Positions 8,435 through 17,333 are shown, counted from the stretch's first letter. The stretch is DNA of 51,807 nucleotides from Pseudonocardia sp. (GCA_025869365.1 JAOZVV010000089.1:1-51807); one strand, 5' to 3'. The notes: generated from the letters alone by a model not told the origin. Program-made: numbers and translations.

Positions 8435-8469
8435 GCCGATGATCCTGCCCCACCCGCGGCCGGGGCACA

Positions 8470-8519
8470 GGTTCGCGGGCCGGCGCGCACGCCGGAACGT
8501 GTGCGCGGACCCGCGAACC
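8470..8519 (-). terminator. Long hairpin downstream of icmF
   Basis: A perfect 10-base outer stem (GGTTCGCGGG at 8470-8479 with CCCGCGAACC at 8510-8519) encloses a second G+C-rich stem with small mismatches. It starts 14 bases after the icmF stop and before the NADH dehydrogenase start on the same strand, so it probably ends icmF transcription. No U-run follows, as is usual in high-GC actinobacteria. Confidence 0.6.
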
Positions 8520-8532
8520 CGGGCGTCGGCGG

Positions 8533-11500
8533 CTACATGTTGCGCCGGTACTGGCCGCCCACCTCGAAGAACGCGTCCGTGAGCTGGCCCAGCGAGCAGA
8601 CCCTCGCGGCCTTCATCAGCTCGTCGAAGACGTTGCCCTCGCCCGTCGCGACGTCCTGCAGACGCCGGACGGCCTGCTCGGCCTCGGCCTTGTGCCGGCC
8701 CTGGAAGTCCGCGAGCCGGTCCAGCTGGCTCCTCTTCTCGGACTCGGTGCCGCGGGCGAGCTCGATCTCCAGCGGCTCGTCGGAGTCGACGTCCGGGCGG
8801 ACGAACGTGTTGACGCCGACGATCGGCAGCGTCCCGTCGTGCTTGCGGTGCTCGTAGAGCATCGACTCGTCCTGGATCTTGCCGCGCTGGTAGCCGGTCT
8901 CCATCGCACCCAGCACGCCGCCGCGCTCGGCGATCGAGTCGAACTCGGAGAGCACGGCCTCCTCGACGAGGTCCGTCAGCTCGTCGATCACGAACGAGCC
9001 CTGCAGCGGGTTCTCGTTCATCGAGAGGCCCCACTCGCGGTTGATGATCAGCTGGATCGCCATCGCGCGGCGCACCGACGCCTCGGTCGGGGTGGTGATC
9101 GCCTCGTCGTAGGCGTTGGTGTGCAACGAGTTCGCGTTGTCGTAGAGCGCGCACAACGCCTGCAGGGTGGTGCGGATGTCGTTGAAGTTCATCTCCTGCG
9201 CGTGCAGGGACCGGCCGGAGGTCTGCACGTGGTACTTCAGCTTCTGGCTGCGCTCGTTGGCGCCGTAGCGCTCCCGCATGGCCACGGCCCAGATCCGCCG
9301 CGCGACCCGCCCGATCACGGAGTACTCGGCATCCATGCCGTTGGAGAAGAAGAACGACAGGTTGGGCGCGAAGTCGTCGATGTCCATGCCGCGCGCGAGG
9401 TAGCTCTCGACGAAGGTGAAGCCGTTCGACAGCGTGAACGCCAGCTGGCTGATGGGGTTCGCCCCGGCCTCGGCGATGTGGTAGCCGGAGATCGAGACGG
9501 AGTAGAAGTTCCGCACCTTGTGCTGGATGAACCACTCCTGGATGTCCGCCATCATCCGCAGGCTGAACTCGGTGGAGAAGATGCAGGTGTTCTGCCCCTG
9601 GTCCTCCTTGAGGATGTCCGCCTGGACGGTGCCGCGGACGTTGGCGAAGGCGAACGCGGTGAGCTCCTCGCGCTCGGCGTCGTCCGGCTCGCGGCCCTCC
9701 TCCTCGACGAACTTCGCCACCTGCTGGTCCACCGCGGTGTTGAGGAAGAACGCGAGGATCGTCGGCGCCGGCCCGTTGATCGTCATGGAGACCGACGTGG
9801 TGGGCGAGCAGAGGTCGAAGCCGTCGTAGAGGGCCTTCATGTCGTCGAGCGTCGCGATCGAGACGCCGGAGGTGCCGACCTTGCCGTAGATGTCCGGACG
9901 GGTGTCCGGGTCCCGCCCGTAGAGCGTCACCGAGTCGAACGCCGTCGACAGGCGCTTGGCGTCGGAGTCCGCGGACAGGTACTTGAACCGGCGGTTCGTG
10001 CGGAACGGGTCGCCCTCGCCGGCGAACATGCGCGCCGGGTCCTCGCCCTCGCGCTTGAACGGGAAGACGCCCGCGGTGAACGGGTACCTGCCGGGCAGGT
10101 TCTCCTTGCGCAGGAACCGCAGCAGCTCCGCGTCCTCGGTGTACTTGGGCAGCGAGACCCGGCGGACCTTGCTGCCGGCCAGCGTCTCCTTGGTGAGCTG
10201 GGTACGCAGCTCCTTGTCCCGGATCGTCACGACGAGCTCGTCGCCCGAGTAGTCCTCGACGACCTGCGGCCAGGTGTCCAGCAGCTCGGCGGCCTCGTCG
10301 GGCAGGGCCTTCTCGGCCTTCGTGAGCGCCTCGTCCACCGACTCCCCGACGAGCTCGCGGGCGGTGCGCAGGTGCTGGCGGACCCGGGCCGCCGTCGCCT
10401 GGGACTCGGTGGTGTCGTGGTAGCTCCGGACGGTCTCGGAGATCTCCGCGAGGTAGCGCACCCGGTCCGGCGGGATGACCGCCGCGTACTCGGTGGAGGT
10501 CTTGCGGTCGACCTTGGCGAGGCGGCCCTCGTGCAGGGTGAGCCCGTTCTCCGACAGCAGCGAGCCGAGGAACTGGTAGAGCGCGGTGACGCCGTCGTCG
10601 TTGAACGTGGCCGCGGAGGTGCCGTAGACCGGCATGTCCTCCCAGCTCTCGCCGAACGCGTCCCGGTTGCGGACGAGCTGGCGGCCGACGTCGCGGCGGG
10701 CGTCGTCCGCGCCGCGGCGCTCGAACTTGTTGATCGCGACGACGTCCGCGAAGTCCAGCATGTCGATCTTCTCGAGCTGTGACGCGGCGCCGAACTCCGG
10801 CGTCATCACGTACAGCGAGCGGTCGACGAACGGGACGATGCCGGCGTCGCCCTGGCCGATGCCGGGCGTCTCGACGATCACCAGGTCGAACCCGGCGGCC
10901 TTGAGCACCGAGATGGTCTCGCCGAGGCGCTCCGGGAGGCTGCCGCCGTCGTTGCCGCGGGTGGCGAGTGAGCGGAAGAAGATCTGGTCCCCGGTCAGGG
11001 AGTTCATCCGGATCCGGTCCCCGAGCAGCGCGCCGCCGCCCTTGCGCCGGGTCGGGTCCACGGCGAGGACGGCGATCCGGAGCTTGTCCTCCTGGTCCAG
11101 CCGGAAGCGGCGGACCAGCTCGTCGGTCAGGGAGGACTTGCCGGAACCGCCGGTGCCGGTGATGCCGAGCACGGGGACCTGCCGCTCGGTGGCGGCCACC
11201 CGGTCGTGGATCTCCTGGGGCAGGGTGCCGGTCTCGGCCAGGGTGAGCGCGCGGGCGAGCGTGGCCGGCTCACCGGTGAACACCCCGTCGTAGGACGCCG
11301 GGGGCTCGGCCGTGAGGTCGGTGTCGCACTCCCGGATCATCAGGTTGATCATCCCGGGCAGGCCGAGCCTCTGGCCGTCGTCCGGGGAGAAGATGCGCGA
11401 GACGCCGCGGGAGTGCAGCAGCTCGATCTCCTCGTGCACGATGACCCCGCCACCGCCGCCGTAGACCTTGATGTGTCCGGCGCCGCGCTCGCGCAGCAGC

Positions 11501-11757
11501 TCCACGAGGTAGGAGAAGTACTCGACGTGCCCGCCCTGGTAGGAGCTGATGGCGACGCCCTGGACGTCCTCCTGGATGGCCGCGGTGACGACCTCGTCCA
11601 CGGAGCGGTTGTGCCCGAGGTGGATGACCTCGGCCCCCTGACGCTGCAGGATGCGCCGCATGATGTTGATGGCGGCGTCGTGACCGTCGAAGAGGCTCGC
11701 CGCGGTGACGAAGCGGATCGGGTTCTTCGGGACGTAGAGCTCGGTCGTCTCGGCCAT
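8533..11757 (-). CDS. icmF: Fused isobutyryl-CoA mutase (IcmF)
   Basis: This 1074-residue protein has the full IcmF order. Residues ~14-145 are the B12-binding domain with DGHD (24-27) and [11 protein letters not shown] and ISSYQGGH motifs. Residues ~190-420 are the MeaI-type G-protein chaperone with P-loop [12 protein letters not shown] (198-209). From ~560 onward is the acyl-CoA mutase TIM barrel with [24 protein letters not shown] and [11 protein letters not shown]. IcmF interconverts isobutyryl-CoA and n-butyryl-CoA (some also act on isovaleryl/pivalyl-CoA) using adenosylcobalamin, with the GTPase part managing cofactor loading. Length matches the family. AGGAGG lies a few bases before ATG 11757, so this gene has a true ribosome binding site, unlike many neighbours. 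A palindrome at 11806-11834 lies over its likely promoter. Confidence 0.97.
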   Translation of the reverse strand: MAETTELYVPKNPIRFVTAASLFDGHDAAINIMRRILQRQGAEVIHLGHNRSVDEVVTAAIQEDVQGVAISSYQGGHVEYFSYLVELLRERGAGHIKVYGGGGGVIVHEEIELLHSRGVSRIFSPDDGQRLGLPGMINLMIRECDTDLTAEPPASYDGVFTGEPATLARALTLAETGTLPQEIHDRVAATERQVPVLGITGTGGSGKSSLTDELVRRFRLDQEDKLRIAVLAVDPTRRKGGGALLGDRIRMNSLTGDQIFFRSLATRGNDGGSLPERLGETISVLKAAGFDLVIVETPGIGQGDAGIVPFVDRSLYVMTPEFGAASQLEKIDMLDFADVVAINKFERRGADDARRDVGRQLVRNRDAFGESWEDMPVYGTSAATFNDDGVTALYQFLGSLLSENGLTLHEGRLAKVDRKTSTEYAAVIPPDRVRYLAEISETVRSYHDTTESQATAARVRQHLRTARELVGESVDEALTKAEKALPDEAAELLDTWPQVVEDYSGDELVVTIRDKELRTQLTKETLAGSKVRRVSLPKYTEDAELLRFLRKENLPGRYPFTAGVFPFKREGEDPARMFAGEGDPFRTNRRFKYLSADSDAKRLSTAFDSVTLYGRDPDTRPDIYGKVGTSGVSIATLDDMKALYDGFDLCSPTTSVSMTINGPAPTILAFFLNTAVDQQVAKFVEEEGREPDDAEREELTAFAFANVRGTVQADILKEDQGQNTCIFSTEFSLRMMADIQEWFIQHKVRNFYSVSISGYHIAEAGANPISQLAFTLSNGFTFVESYLARGMDIDDFAPNLSFFFSNGMDAEYSVIGRVARRIWAVAMRERYGANERSQKLKYHVQTSGRSLHAQEMNFNDIRTTLQALCALYDNANSLHTNAYDEAITTPTEASVRRAMAIQLIINREWGLSMNENPLQGSFVIDELTDLVEEAVLSEFDSIAERGGVLGAMETGYQRGKIQDESMLYEHRKHDGTLPIVGVNTFVRPDVDSDEPLEIELARGTESEKRSQLDRLADFQGRHKAEAEQAVRRLQDVATGEGNVFDELMKAARVCSLGQLTDAFFEVGGQYRRNM

Positions 11758-11805
11758 GGTGCTCCTCCTACGGGCGCGCCGACGGTGATGACGCGTGCCA
11801 ATTTA

Positions 11806-11834
11806 GTTTGACATCCTAGTATCGGACGTACAAC
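11806..11834. promoter_or_regulatory. Candidate icmF promoter/operator
   Basis: This is a distinctly A+T-rich patch upstream of icmF. Imperfect inverted arms GTTTGACATCC (11806-11816) and GGACGTACAAC (11824-11834) match at 8 of 11 positions around a 7-base centre. On the minus strand the centre holds TAGGAT (11818-11813), a possible -10 box about 55 bases before the start codon. A repressor bound here would block icmF. No regulator gene adjoins directly. Confidence 0.35.
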
Positions 11835-11892
11835 CGATCCGGTGGAGGAGTTGGGTGTGATGTGCGGAGCACCCGGCGGCGGTGCGGGTGGT

Positions 11893-12216
11893 TCAGGCGG
11901 CCCTGGGGTGTTCGTCCCCGTCGGCCGGAGGTGTCTCGGAGGCCGCTTCGATCTCCCGCGCCCCGATCTCCCGCGCCCCGATCTCCCGCGTCGCGACGAC
12001 CGGCCGGGCCGTCGCGGGGTCCGGGAGGTGCCGGCGCACGACGAGGACGAGCGCGCGGGTCGCGAAGCCGAGCGCGGCGAGGACGGCACCGGCGAGGAGG
12101 ATCGGGACCACCCCGGCGTCCGGGAAGACCGCCATGAGCAGGAAGGAGGTCAACGGCCACCACAGCAGTGCCCGGCCCGGCCCGTTCCTCGTCCAGTCGT
12201 GATGTTCCCGCCCCAT
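11893..12216 (-). CDS. Small two-helix membrane protein of unknown function
   Basis: This 107-residue protein starts MGREHHDWTRNGPGR, then has two hydrophobic segments (ALLWWPLTSFLLMAVFP and VVPILLAGAVLAALGFATRALVLVV), a basic RRHL loop, and a polar C-terminal tail. The tail contains REIGA repeated nearly three times, coded by a 15-base tandem repeat (11950-11991), so its length probably varies between strains. I do not recognise the family. ATG 12216 was chosen because the upstream extension is Arg-rich and runs into the divergent neighbour's leader. It is convergent with nothing and tail-to-head with icmF, about 135 bases from its start. Confidence 0.55.
   Translation of the reverse strand: MGREHHDWTRNGPGRALLWWPLTSFLLMAVFPDAGVVPILLAGAVLAALGFATRALVLVVRRHLPDPATARPVVATREIGAREIGAREIEAASETPPADGDEHPRAA
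11950..11991 (-). repeat. 15-bp tandem repeat coding REIGA
   Basis: The core ATCTCCCGCG recurs at 11951, 11966 and 11981, an exact 15-base period. It is in frame, so each unit adds five residues (REIGA) to the tail of the small membrane protein. Confidence 0.85.
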
Positions 12217-12283
12217 GGTCGTCTCGTACCCCGGAGCGTGCCGACCTATGCGTCGCCGCGGCCGACGGGCTAGGTTCGTGGTC

Positions 12284-13054
12284 ATGACCCAGTCGGGCAC
12301 CGCTGCCTACCGCTCCGCCCTGACCGAGCAGAACGCCCTGCTCAGGGACCTTGCCCGGGGTGTGGAACCAGAGATCGAGATTCCCACCTGTCCGGGATGG
12401 ACGGTCGCGAAACTGCTCACCCATGTCGGGCGCGGACACCGCTGGGCCGCCGCGATGACCGGTTCGCGGGCGACCGAGCCCCTGGACCTGCGCCAGGTGC
12501 CGGACGGCAAGCCCCCGGGCGATCCGCAGGGGCTCGACGAGTGGCTGCGTACGGCAGCCGAGGGTGTGCTCGAGGCGGTGGACCGCACCGGGGAGGACGC
12601 GCCGATCTGGACCTTCACGGGCCCGAGGCCCGCCGCCTGGTGGATCCGCCGCCGGCTCCACGAGGAGACCGCGCACCGGGCCGATCTCGCGCTCGCGCTC
12701 GACCGGGACGTCGATCTCGAGCCGTGGCTGGCCGCGGACGGGCTGTCCGAATGGCTGGACCTGCTGACCGCCGACCGGCCCGGGAACCCGGGTCCGCTGC
12801 TGGACGAGGGGAAGAGCCTGCACCTGCACGCGACGGACGAGGGTCTCGGGCAGGCGGGGGAGTGGACGGTCCGCCCCGCCGGAGGGGTGATCGCGTGGGA
12901 ACCGGGCCACGCGAAGGGTTCCGTCGCGGTCCGTGGCCCGGCGGAGGCGCTCTACCTGATGATGCTGGGCCGTGTCCCGGCCGACGACCCGCGCCTGCAG
13001 GTCCTCGGCGAGGAGGACGTGCTCACGGACTGGCTGGCGCGCACCTCCTTCTGA
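12284..13054 (+). CDS. Maleylpyruvate isomerase family mycothiol-dependent enzyme
   Basis: This 256-residue protein belongs to the DinB-like mycothiol-dependent metalloenzyme group. The N-terminal four-helix domain shows PTCPGWTVAKLLTHVGRGHRW with the metal-ligand His near residue 49, and a second His cluster in RRRLHEETAHRADLALAL near residue 125-130, the expected positions for a divalent metal site. The C-terminal ~100 residues match the MDMPI_C-type beta domain (TDEGLGQAGEWTVRP, GSVAVRGPAEALYLMMLGRVP). Members add or use mycothiol to detoxify electrophiles or isomerise maleylpyruvate; the exact reaction is unknown. TAGGTT (12271-12276) is 7 bases before ATG 12284, so a leaderless message is likely. 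The TetR gene follows about 70 bases later. Confidence 0.85.
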   Translation: MTQSGTAAYRSALTEQNALLRDLARGVEPEIEIPTCPGWTVAKLLTHVGRGHRWAAAMTGSRATEPLDLRQVPDGKPPGDPQGLDEWLRTAAEGVLEAVDRTGEDAPIWTFTGPRPAAWWIRRRLHEETAHRADLALALDRDVDLEPWLAADGLSEWLDLLTADRPGNPGPLLDEGKSLHLHATDEGLGQAGEWTVRPAGGVIAWEPGHAKGSVAVRGPAEALYLMMLGRVPADDPRLQVLGEEDVLTDWLARTSF

Positions 13055-13087
13055 CGGACGGCACTTCCGACGAACAACGCTTTCTCC

Positions 13088-13102
13088 ACGAACAGTGTTC
13101 GT
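13088..13102. promoter_or_regulatory. Candidate TetR autoregulatory operator
   Basis: A perfect palindrome with arms ACGAAC (13088-13093) and GTTCGT (13097-13102) and a 3-base centre lies just upstream of the TetR gene. It is directly followed by TATTGT (13109-13114), a likely -10 box. A protein bound here would sit over the -35/-10 region, as in self-repressing TetR genes. Confidence 0.5.
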
Positions 13103-13121
13103 AGAGAGTATTGTCGTCAGC

Positions 13122-13841
13122 GTGAGCACGGACATGCCCGAACCTCCCTGGCGGACGCCGCGCAAGGAGGTCCAGCGACGGTCGCTGAGCCGGCAGGCGA
13201 TCGTCGAGGCGGCCCTCGGCGTGCTGCGGACGGACGGCATCGACGGCCTGAGCATGCGACGGGTCGCGTCCGAGCTCGGGACCGGACCGGCCTCCCTGTA
13301 TGCGCACGTCGCGCACAAGGAAGAGCTGCTGGAACTCGTGTACGACGAGGTCGCCGCCGAGATCCCGGTGCCCGAGCCCGATCCGGCGCGCTGGCGCGAG
13401 CAGGTCACGCAGCTCTGGGAGGACTCCCGGGACACGTTGTTGCGCCATCGGGACATCGCGCGCGTCGCCCTCGGGACGGTGCCGTTGGGGCCGAACTCGA
13501 TCCGCATCACCGAGGTGACGATGTCCCTGCTGCGCGCGGGCGGGGTCCCGGACCAGGCCGTCGCGTGGGCCGTGGACGTGGTCGGGCTCTACGTCAGTGC
13601 CAGCGCCGTCGAGGGCGCGATCCAGGACCGCAAGGCCGGCGAGGGGCACGATCCCGCGCACTACTACCAGCAGGTGAACACCTACTTCGCGAGCCTGCCG
13701 ACAGACCGGTTCCCGACGTTCGTCGGGCTGCTGCCGTTCCTGTCCGAGGGCAACAGCGACGAGCGCTTCCGCTTCGGGCTGGACCTGCTGGTCGGCGGGC
13801 TCCAGGCGCTCGCGGAGAAGGGGTCCGAGCGCTCCTCCTGA
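13122..13841 (+). CDS. TetR/AcrR family transcriptional regulator
   Basis: This 239-residue regulator has an N-terminal TetR helix-turn-helix (SRQAIVEAALGVLRTDGIDGLSMRRVASELGTGPASLYAHVAHKEELLELVYDEV, residues ~22-78). A long C-terminal ligand domain follows, with GLYVSASAVEG and a tail resembling the TetR_C group that ends FRFGLDLLVGGLQALAEK. GTG 13122 sits 7 bases after TATTGT with no ribosome binding site, which suits a leaderless start; ATG 13134 is an alternative. The DNA-binding fold begins well after both. The palindrome at 13088 suggests self-control, and the mycothiol-dependent enzyme upstream is a possible co-target. The ligand is unknown. Confidence 0.9.
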   Translation: MSTDMPEPPWRTPRKEVQRRSLSRQAIVEAALGVLRTDGIDGLSMRRVASELGTGPASLYAHVAHKEELLELVYDEVAAEIPVPEPDPARWREQVTQLWEDSRDTLLRHRDIARVALGTVPLGPNSIRITEVTMSLLRAGGVPDQAVAWAVDVVGLYVSASAVEGAIQDRKAGEGHDPAHYYQQVNTYFASLPTDRFPTFVGLLPFLSEGNSDERFRFGLDLLVGGLQALAEKGSERSS

Positions 13842-13856
13842 CGCTGCGGGGCCGGT

Positions 13857-14357
13857 CTACGGGCTCCTGCGCGGCCGCACGGGGGGTGCGGTGAGCTGCT
13901 CCGCCTCCGTGCAGGTGAAGTCCCGGGCCTCGGGCTGGGTGGCGACCCGCTGCAGCAGCCCGCGCAGGACGTCCTGCTCGTGCGGCTCGAGGGGGGCCAG
14001 GATGTGCTCCTCCACCCGGCGCAGGTCCCGTTCGAGCTGGCAGAGCCGCGCCTGGCCGCGCTCGGTGAGGATGATCCGCCGTGTCCTGCGGTCCGCCGGG
14101 TCCGGCCGGCGCTCGACCAACGAGGCGCTCTCCAGGTCGTCGATCAGGTAGGTCATGACGGTCCGGTCCACGCCCAGCTTCTGGGCCAGTGCGAGCTGGC
14201 TCCCGGTGTCGTCCGCGGCCGCCGCGGCGAGGACCTGATAGCCGCGCGGACCGCCCGGGACCTCGCTCAGGGCGGCGTTCGTGGCCGTGATGTAGGTCCG
14301 CAGCACCCTGCCCAGCGCCCAGCCCAGATCGGCCGTGACGGTGGGGGGTGTGGTCAT
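13857..14357 (-). CDS. MarR family transcriptional regulator
   Basis: This 166-residue protein has a MarR winged-helix domain: QVLAAAAADDTGSQLALAQKLGVDRTVMTYLIDDLESASLVERRPDPADRRTRRIILTERG, which includes the recognition helix and the D-RR wing. Terminal helices give the dimer. It is divergent from the azoreductase gene at 14468 with a double palindrome between them, the usual layout for a MarR sensor of quinones, diamide or electrophiles. The fold holds at least one Cys (LCQLERD near residue 125, FTCTEAEQ near 148), so thiol sensing is possible but not shown. TAGGAT (14369-14364) is 6 bases before ATG 14357, so the message is probably leaderless. Confidence 0.92.
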   Translation of the reverse strand: MTTPPTVTADLGWALGRVLRTYITATNAALSEVPGGPRGYQVLAAAAADDTGSQLALAQKLGVDRTVMTYLIDDLESASLVERRPDPADRRTRRIILTERGQARLCQLERDLRRVEEHILAPLEPHEQDVLRGLLQRVATQPEARDFTCTEAEQLTAPPVRPRRSP

Positions 14358-14400
14358 GGACGCATCCTACCCGGCACCCCGAGGTGTATGGTCGGGATCG

Positions 14401-14427
14401 CAGATCATCTGTAGTCCAGACGATCTG
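14401..14427. promoter_or_regulatory. Double MarR operator between marR-type and azoreductase genes
   Basis: Two 11-base elements, CAGATCATCTG (14401-14411) and CAGACGATCTG (14417-14427), are separated by TAGTC. Each is close to a palindrome about its own centre, and they are also inverted copies of each other with one mismatch. The spacing (16 bases centre to centre) and place between divergent genes suit one or two MarR dimers. Confidence 0.65.
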
Positions 14428-14467
14428 CAAATAAGCTCATCTCGCGAACATCACAAATGGAGTGTCG

Positions 14468-15121
14468 ATGAAGTTCCTACGTGTGGACTCGAGCATCCGG
14501 CAGCAGGGCTCGGTCAGCCGGGCGGTCGCGGGCACCGTCGAGCAGGGCTGGCTGGATCAGCACCCCGGCTCGGAGGTCGTGCGGCGTGACCTCGGCGCCG
14601 AGCCCCTCCCGTTCGACGCCTGGGGGCTGTCGATGGCCGCGGGCGCCGTTCCGGAGGGCGACCGCGCGCCGGAGATCCGCGAGGCCCACGCCCTCGCGGC
14701 GCGGCTGGCGGACGAGCTGATCGAGGCGGACGCCGTCGCCGTCGGGATGCCGCTCTACAACTTCGGCGTGCCGGCCCAGATCAAGAACTGGATCGACCTC
14801 GTGATCACCGACCCGCGGTTCGGCCCGGGCGCCACGCCGCTCGCGGGCAAGCCGGTGACGCTCGTCGTCGCCCGTGGCGGCGGCTACGCCGAGGGGACGC
14901 CGCGCGAGGGCTGGGACCACGCCACGCCGTACCTGCAGCGGATCTTCTCCGACTACTGGAGCGCGGACGTGGCCGTCGTGGTCGCGGAGCTCACCCTCGC
15001 GGAGGTCAACCCGGCCATGGCCGAGCTGCGCCCGCTCGCCGCGGAGTCCCTCGCCAGGGCCCACGAGCGCGCGATCGAGACGGCCCGCGAGCACGGGGCG
15101 AAGCTGGCGGCGGTCTCCTAG
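14468..15121 (+). CDS. FMN-dependent NADH-azoreductase / quinone reductase (AzoR-like)
   Basis: This 217-residue flavodoxin-fold enzyme starts with the FMN phosphate loop region (FLRVDSSIRQQGSVSRAVAG) and has MPLYNFGVPAQIKNWIDLV, the hallmark AzoR/NQO segment that lines the isoalloxazine. VVARGGGYAEGTPREGWDH follows. The family uses NAD(P)H to reduce quinones or azo compounds by two electrons. GGAG at 14459-14462 sits 5 bases before ATG 14468, which decides the start; a GTG at 14462 would overlap its own ribosome binding site. Expression is probably controlled by the divergent MarR protein. The stop lies in a CTAG shared with the convergent acetyltransferase stop. Confidence 0.9.
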   Translation: MKFLRVDSSIRQQGSVSRAVAGTVEQGWLDQHPGSEVVRRDLGAEPLPFDAWGLSMAAGAVPEGDRAPEIREAHALAARLADELIEADAVAVGMPLYNFGVPAQIKNWIDLVITDPRFGPGATPLAGKPVTLVVARGGGYAEGTPREGWDHATPYLQRIFSDYWSADVAVVVAELTLAEVNPAMAELRPLAAESLARAHERAIETAREHGAKLAAVS

Positions 15122-15687
15122 AGGTCCTCGCTGAGCAGGTCCATCAGCAGCCCGTCGTGCCAGGTCCCGTCGCTGCCGCGCTCGTAGCGCCGCATGACGC
15201 CGACGTCCCGGAAACCGACACGGCGGTAGCTGCGGATGGCGCGCTCGTTCGTCGCCGCGGGGTCGATGACGATGCGGTGGTGGCCCCTGACCTGGAACAG
15301 GTAGCGGGCGAGCGTCCGGACCGCGTCCGCGCCGAGGCCCTGACCGTGGGCCTGCGGGTGCAGGGCGACGTCGATGCCGGCGTGCCGGTAGTCCGGGTCG
15401 TCCTTCTCGTGGAAGATGATCAGGCCGACGGTCTCGCGGGCCAGCTCCACGGCGTAGCAGTGCGGGCCGAGGAGCTCGCGCCGGACGCGTTCGAGGTCGT
15501 AGCCCGCCCACCAGCGGGCGACCTCGGGGTGCTGCAGGATCGTCAGGAACTCCCCGACGTGCTGCGGTCCCGTCGGGCGCAGCACGACGGTCTGGCCCGC
15601 GAGCGCGTCCGTGCCCTCGGTCTCGGGTGCCTCGTCCGCGCGCAGCGGCGCGGGCCCCGCGCCGTCGACGTGTCCCAGCGAGCTCAT
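15118..15687 (-). CDS. GNAT N-acetyltransferase, AAC(6')-like group
   Basis: This 189-residue protein has an N-terminal ~30-residue extension and then a GNAT fold (VVLRPTGPQHVGEFLTILQHPEVARWW). The acetyl-CoA loop is HPQAHGQGLGADAVRTLARYLF near residues 110-130, followed by RIVIDPAATNERAIRSYRRVGF, the pattern of the Acetyltransf_8 / aminoglycoside 6'-N-acetyltransferase or siderophore acetylase group. Drug resistance cannot be concluded from sequence. ATG 15687 overlaps the upstream PhoD-like stop (ATGA), so the two genes form an operon. The stop codon shares a CTAG with the convergent azoreductase stop. Confidence 0.85.
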   Translation of the reverse strand: MSSLGHVDGAGPAPLRADEAPETEGTDALAGQTVVLRPTGPQHVGEFLTILQHPEVARWWAGYDLERVRRELLGPHCYAVELARETVGLIIFHEKDDPDYRHAGIDVALHPQAHGQGLGADAVRTLARYLFQVRGHHRIVIDPAATNERAIRSYRRVGFRDVGVMRRYERGSDGTWHDGLLMDLLSEDL

Positions 15688-17333
15688 CGTTTCTTCTCCT
15701 CGGCGGTGAGGGTGAATCGGCCGAGCTCGTGCAGGCTCGCGGCCGAGAGGGGCTGCTCGAAGAACACGTCGGCGTCCCGCCCGTCCGTGTCCAGCGTCGC
15801 GATCAGGTTGCCGAACATCGGGCCGTCCAGCTTGCGCCAGCTCAGGTCCGGTGCCGGGGCGCCGTTGTGGGTCGCCCACGCGCGCGTGACGCGGCTGGCG
15901 AACCCGGACCAGCTCAGCCGGAAGGCGAACCGGACGGGCATCGGGACGACGTTGTGCACCGGCGAGCAGACGAGTTGGTGCACGCGCGCGGCGTCGGCGG
16001 TCAGGTTCGGCAGCGTGGCGCGGGCGGCATAGCTGTGGTGCACATCACCCGACAGTACGCTGACCGTCGCAGGTGGACGGCCGTCCCCCTCGCCCCTGGC
16101 CGCTCGTTCGATCAGCCCCGCGAGCCGGTCGAACGACGCCCGGAAGGCCGGCCAGTGCTCCAGGTCCGCGCCCTGCCGGATCGTCTCGCCGAGTCTCCCG
16201 CGCCAGCCCGGGCGGGCCGCGGCGATCTCGTTCACGGTCTCCAGGTCGCCGAGCGCGGGCGCCATCAGCCACGGCACGGACGTCCCGAGCAGGAGATGGT
16301 CGACGTCCCCGGGGGCGGTCGCCTGCTCCTCGATCCAGGTGAACTCGTGGTCGCCGACCATCAGGTGGTTGTCGCCGTCGAGGATCCGGCCGTTGCGTGA
16401 GTCGATCATGACGAGCCGGGTGTTGCCCATGTCCCAGCGGAAGGAGAAGCGCAGGCCCTTGTTGCCGTCCACCTCGGCGTCCGCCCGGTCCGCGAGCTCG
16501 ACGAGCAACGGCCACACGTCACCCTCGGCCGCGAGGATGCGCTGGTAGTCCGGATCCGCCGCCAGCTCCTCGGGCGGCAGGTTGCCGAGGTGCTGATAGA
16601 CCCAGTACGAGGCGAGGGCGGAGCGGATGCGGTCCTTCCACCAGCCCGTCGCGGCCATCTCGCGCCGCCATCTCGCCGAGGTGTTCCAGTCGTCCCGGAC
16701 ATCGTGGTCGTCGAAGATCATCGCGGTGGGGACGGTGGAGAGGATCCAGCGGATCTCCGGGTCCGACCAGGAGTCCCGGTAGAGGCCCACGTACTCCTCG
16801 AAGCTCACGATCTCGTCGTCCGGCCAGTCCGGGTGCCGGTCCCGGCGACCGGCGATCCGCCGCCGGGTCTGCGGCGTCAGCTCGTCCGCGTAGACCTGGT
16901 CGCCGAGCAGCAGCAGGGCCGTCGGGCGTTCCTCGACGGGGCGTCCGGCGAGCCGCGCGGAGTAGGCGTCGAGCGCGTCGATCCCGTAGAGGGCGGCCTG
17001 CTTGCGGTCCGCGACCTTCACGTAGCGGCAGGAGCCGAAGAGGATCCGCGCGTGCCCGGCGGTCAGCGGGCCGCGGGTGGGGATGACGCTGTCCGGGAAC
17101 GGGGAGGTCGGCGCGGGCCAGACCTTCTCGCCGTCGATGTGCACCTCGTAGGGGATGCGCGAGTCCGGCTCGAGGCCGGTGACGGGGACGAGGGCGTAGT
17201 GGTGGCCCTCGACCTCGAAGGTCGGTGCGGTGCACCCGAGCACCTCGACGATCGCTCTCCGCCCCGTCTGCACCCAGACGGTCGCGGTGGTCTCTCCGAC
17301 GTGCCGGAGCACCGGTCCGAGCACAAGGGTCAC
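15684..17333 (-). CDS. PhoD-like metallophosphoesterase (alkaline phosphatase D family)
   Basis: This 549-residue enzyme has an N-terminal fibronectin-like beta domain (LGPVLRHVGETTATVWVQTG) and then a PhoD-type metallophosphatase core. Metal motifs are seen as LLGDQVYAD (Asp145, Tyr148), FDDHDVRDDWN (Asp208, Asp209, His210) and SGDVHHSY (Asp430, His432, His433). PhoD enzymes hydrolyse phosphate mono- or diesters with Ca2+/Fe3+. Unlike secreted PhoD, this protein has no Tat or Sec signal, so it probably works in the cytoplasm on an unknown phosphoester. It is coupled by a 4-base overlap to the GNAT gene downstream. A 53-base palindrome lies between it and the ROK kinase gene upstream. Confidence 0.9.
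   Translation of the reverse strand: MTLVLGPVLRHVGETTATVWVQTGRRAIVEVLGCTAPTFEVEGHHYALVPVTGLEPDSRIPYEVHIDGEKVWPAPTSPFPDSVIPTRGPLTAGHARILFGSCRYVKVADRKQAALYGIDALDAYSARLAGRPVEERPTALLLLGDQVYADELTPQTRRRIAGRRDRHPDWPDDEIVSFEEYVGLYRDSWSDPEIRWILSTVPTAMIFDDHDVRDDWNTSARWRREMAATGWWKDRIRSALASYWVYQHLGNLPPEELAADPDYQRILAAEGDVWPLLVELADRADAEVDGNKGLRFSFRWDMGNTRLVMIDSRNGRILDGDNHLMVGDHEFTWIEEQATAPGDVDHLLLGTSVPWLMAPALGDLETVNEIAAARPGWRGRLGETIRQGADLEHWPAFRASFDRLAGLIERAARGEGDGRPPATVSVLSGDVHHSYAARATLPNLTADAARVHQLVCSPVHNVVPMPVRFAFRLSWSGFASRVTRAWATHNGAPAPDLSWRKLDGPMFGNLIATLDTDGRDADVFFEQPLSAASLHELGRFTLTAEEKKR

Noticed and set aside
7118..9535. Long N-terminal extension of the NADH dehydrogenase
   Set aside because: The added 367 residues read through icmF DNA and precede a normal FAD motif start at 8434; the extension has no domain.
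11842..12273. Plus-strand ORF starting MEELGVMCGAPGG
   Set aside because: It is antisense to the small membrane protein and Arg/Gly/Asp-rich; no homology pattern is seen.
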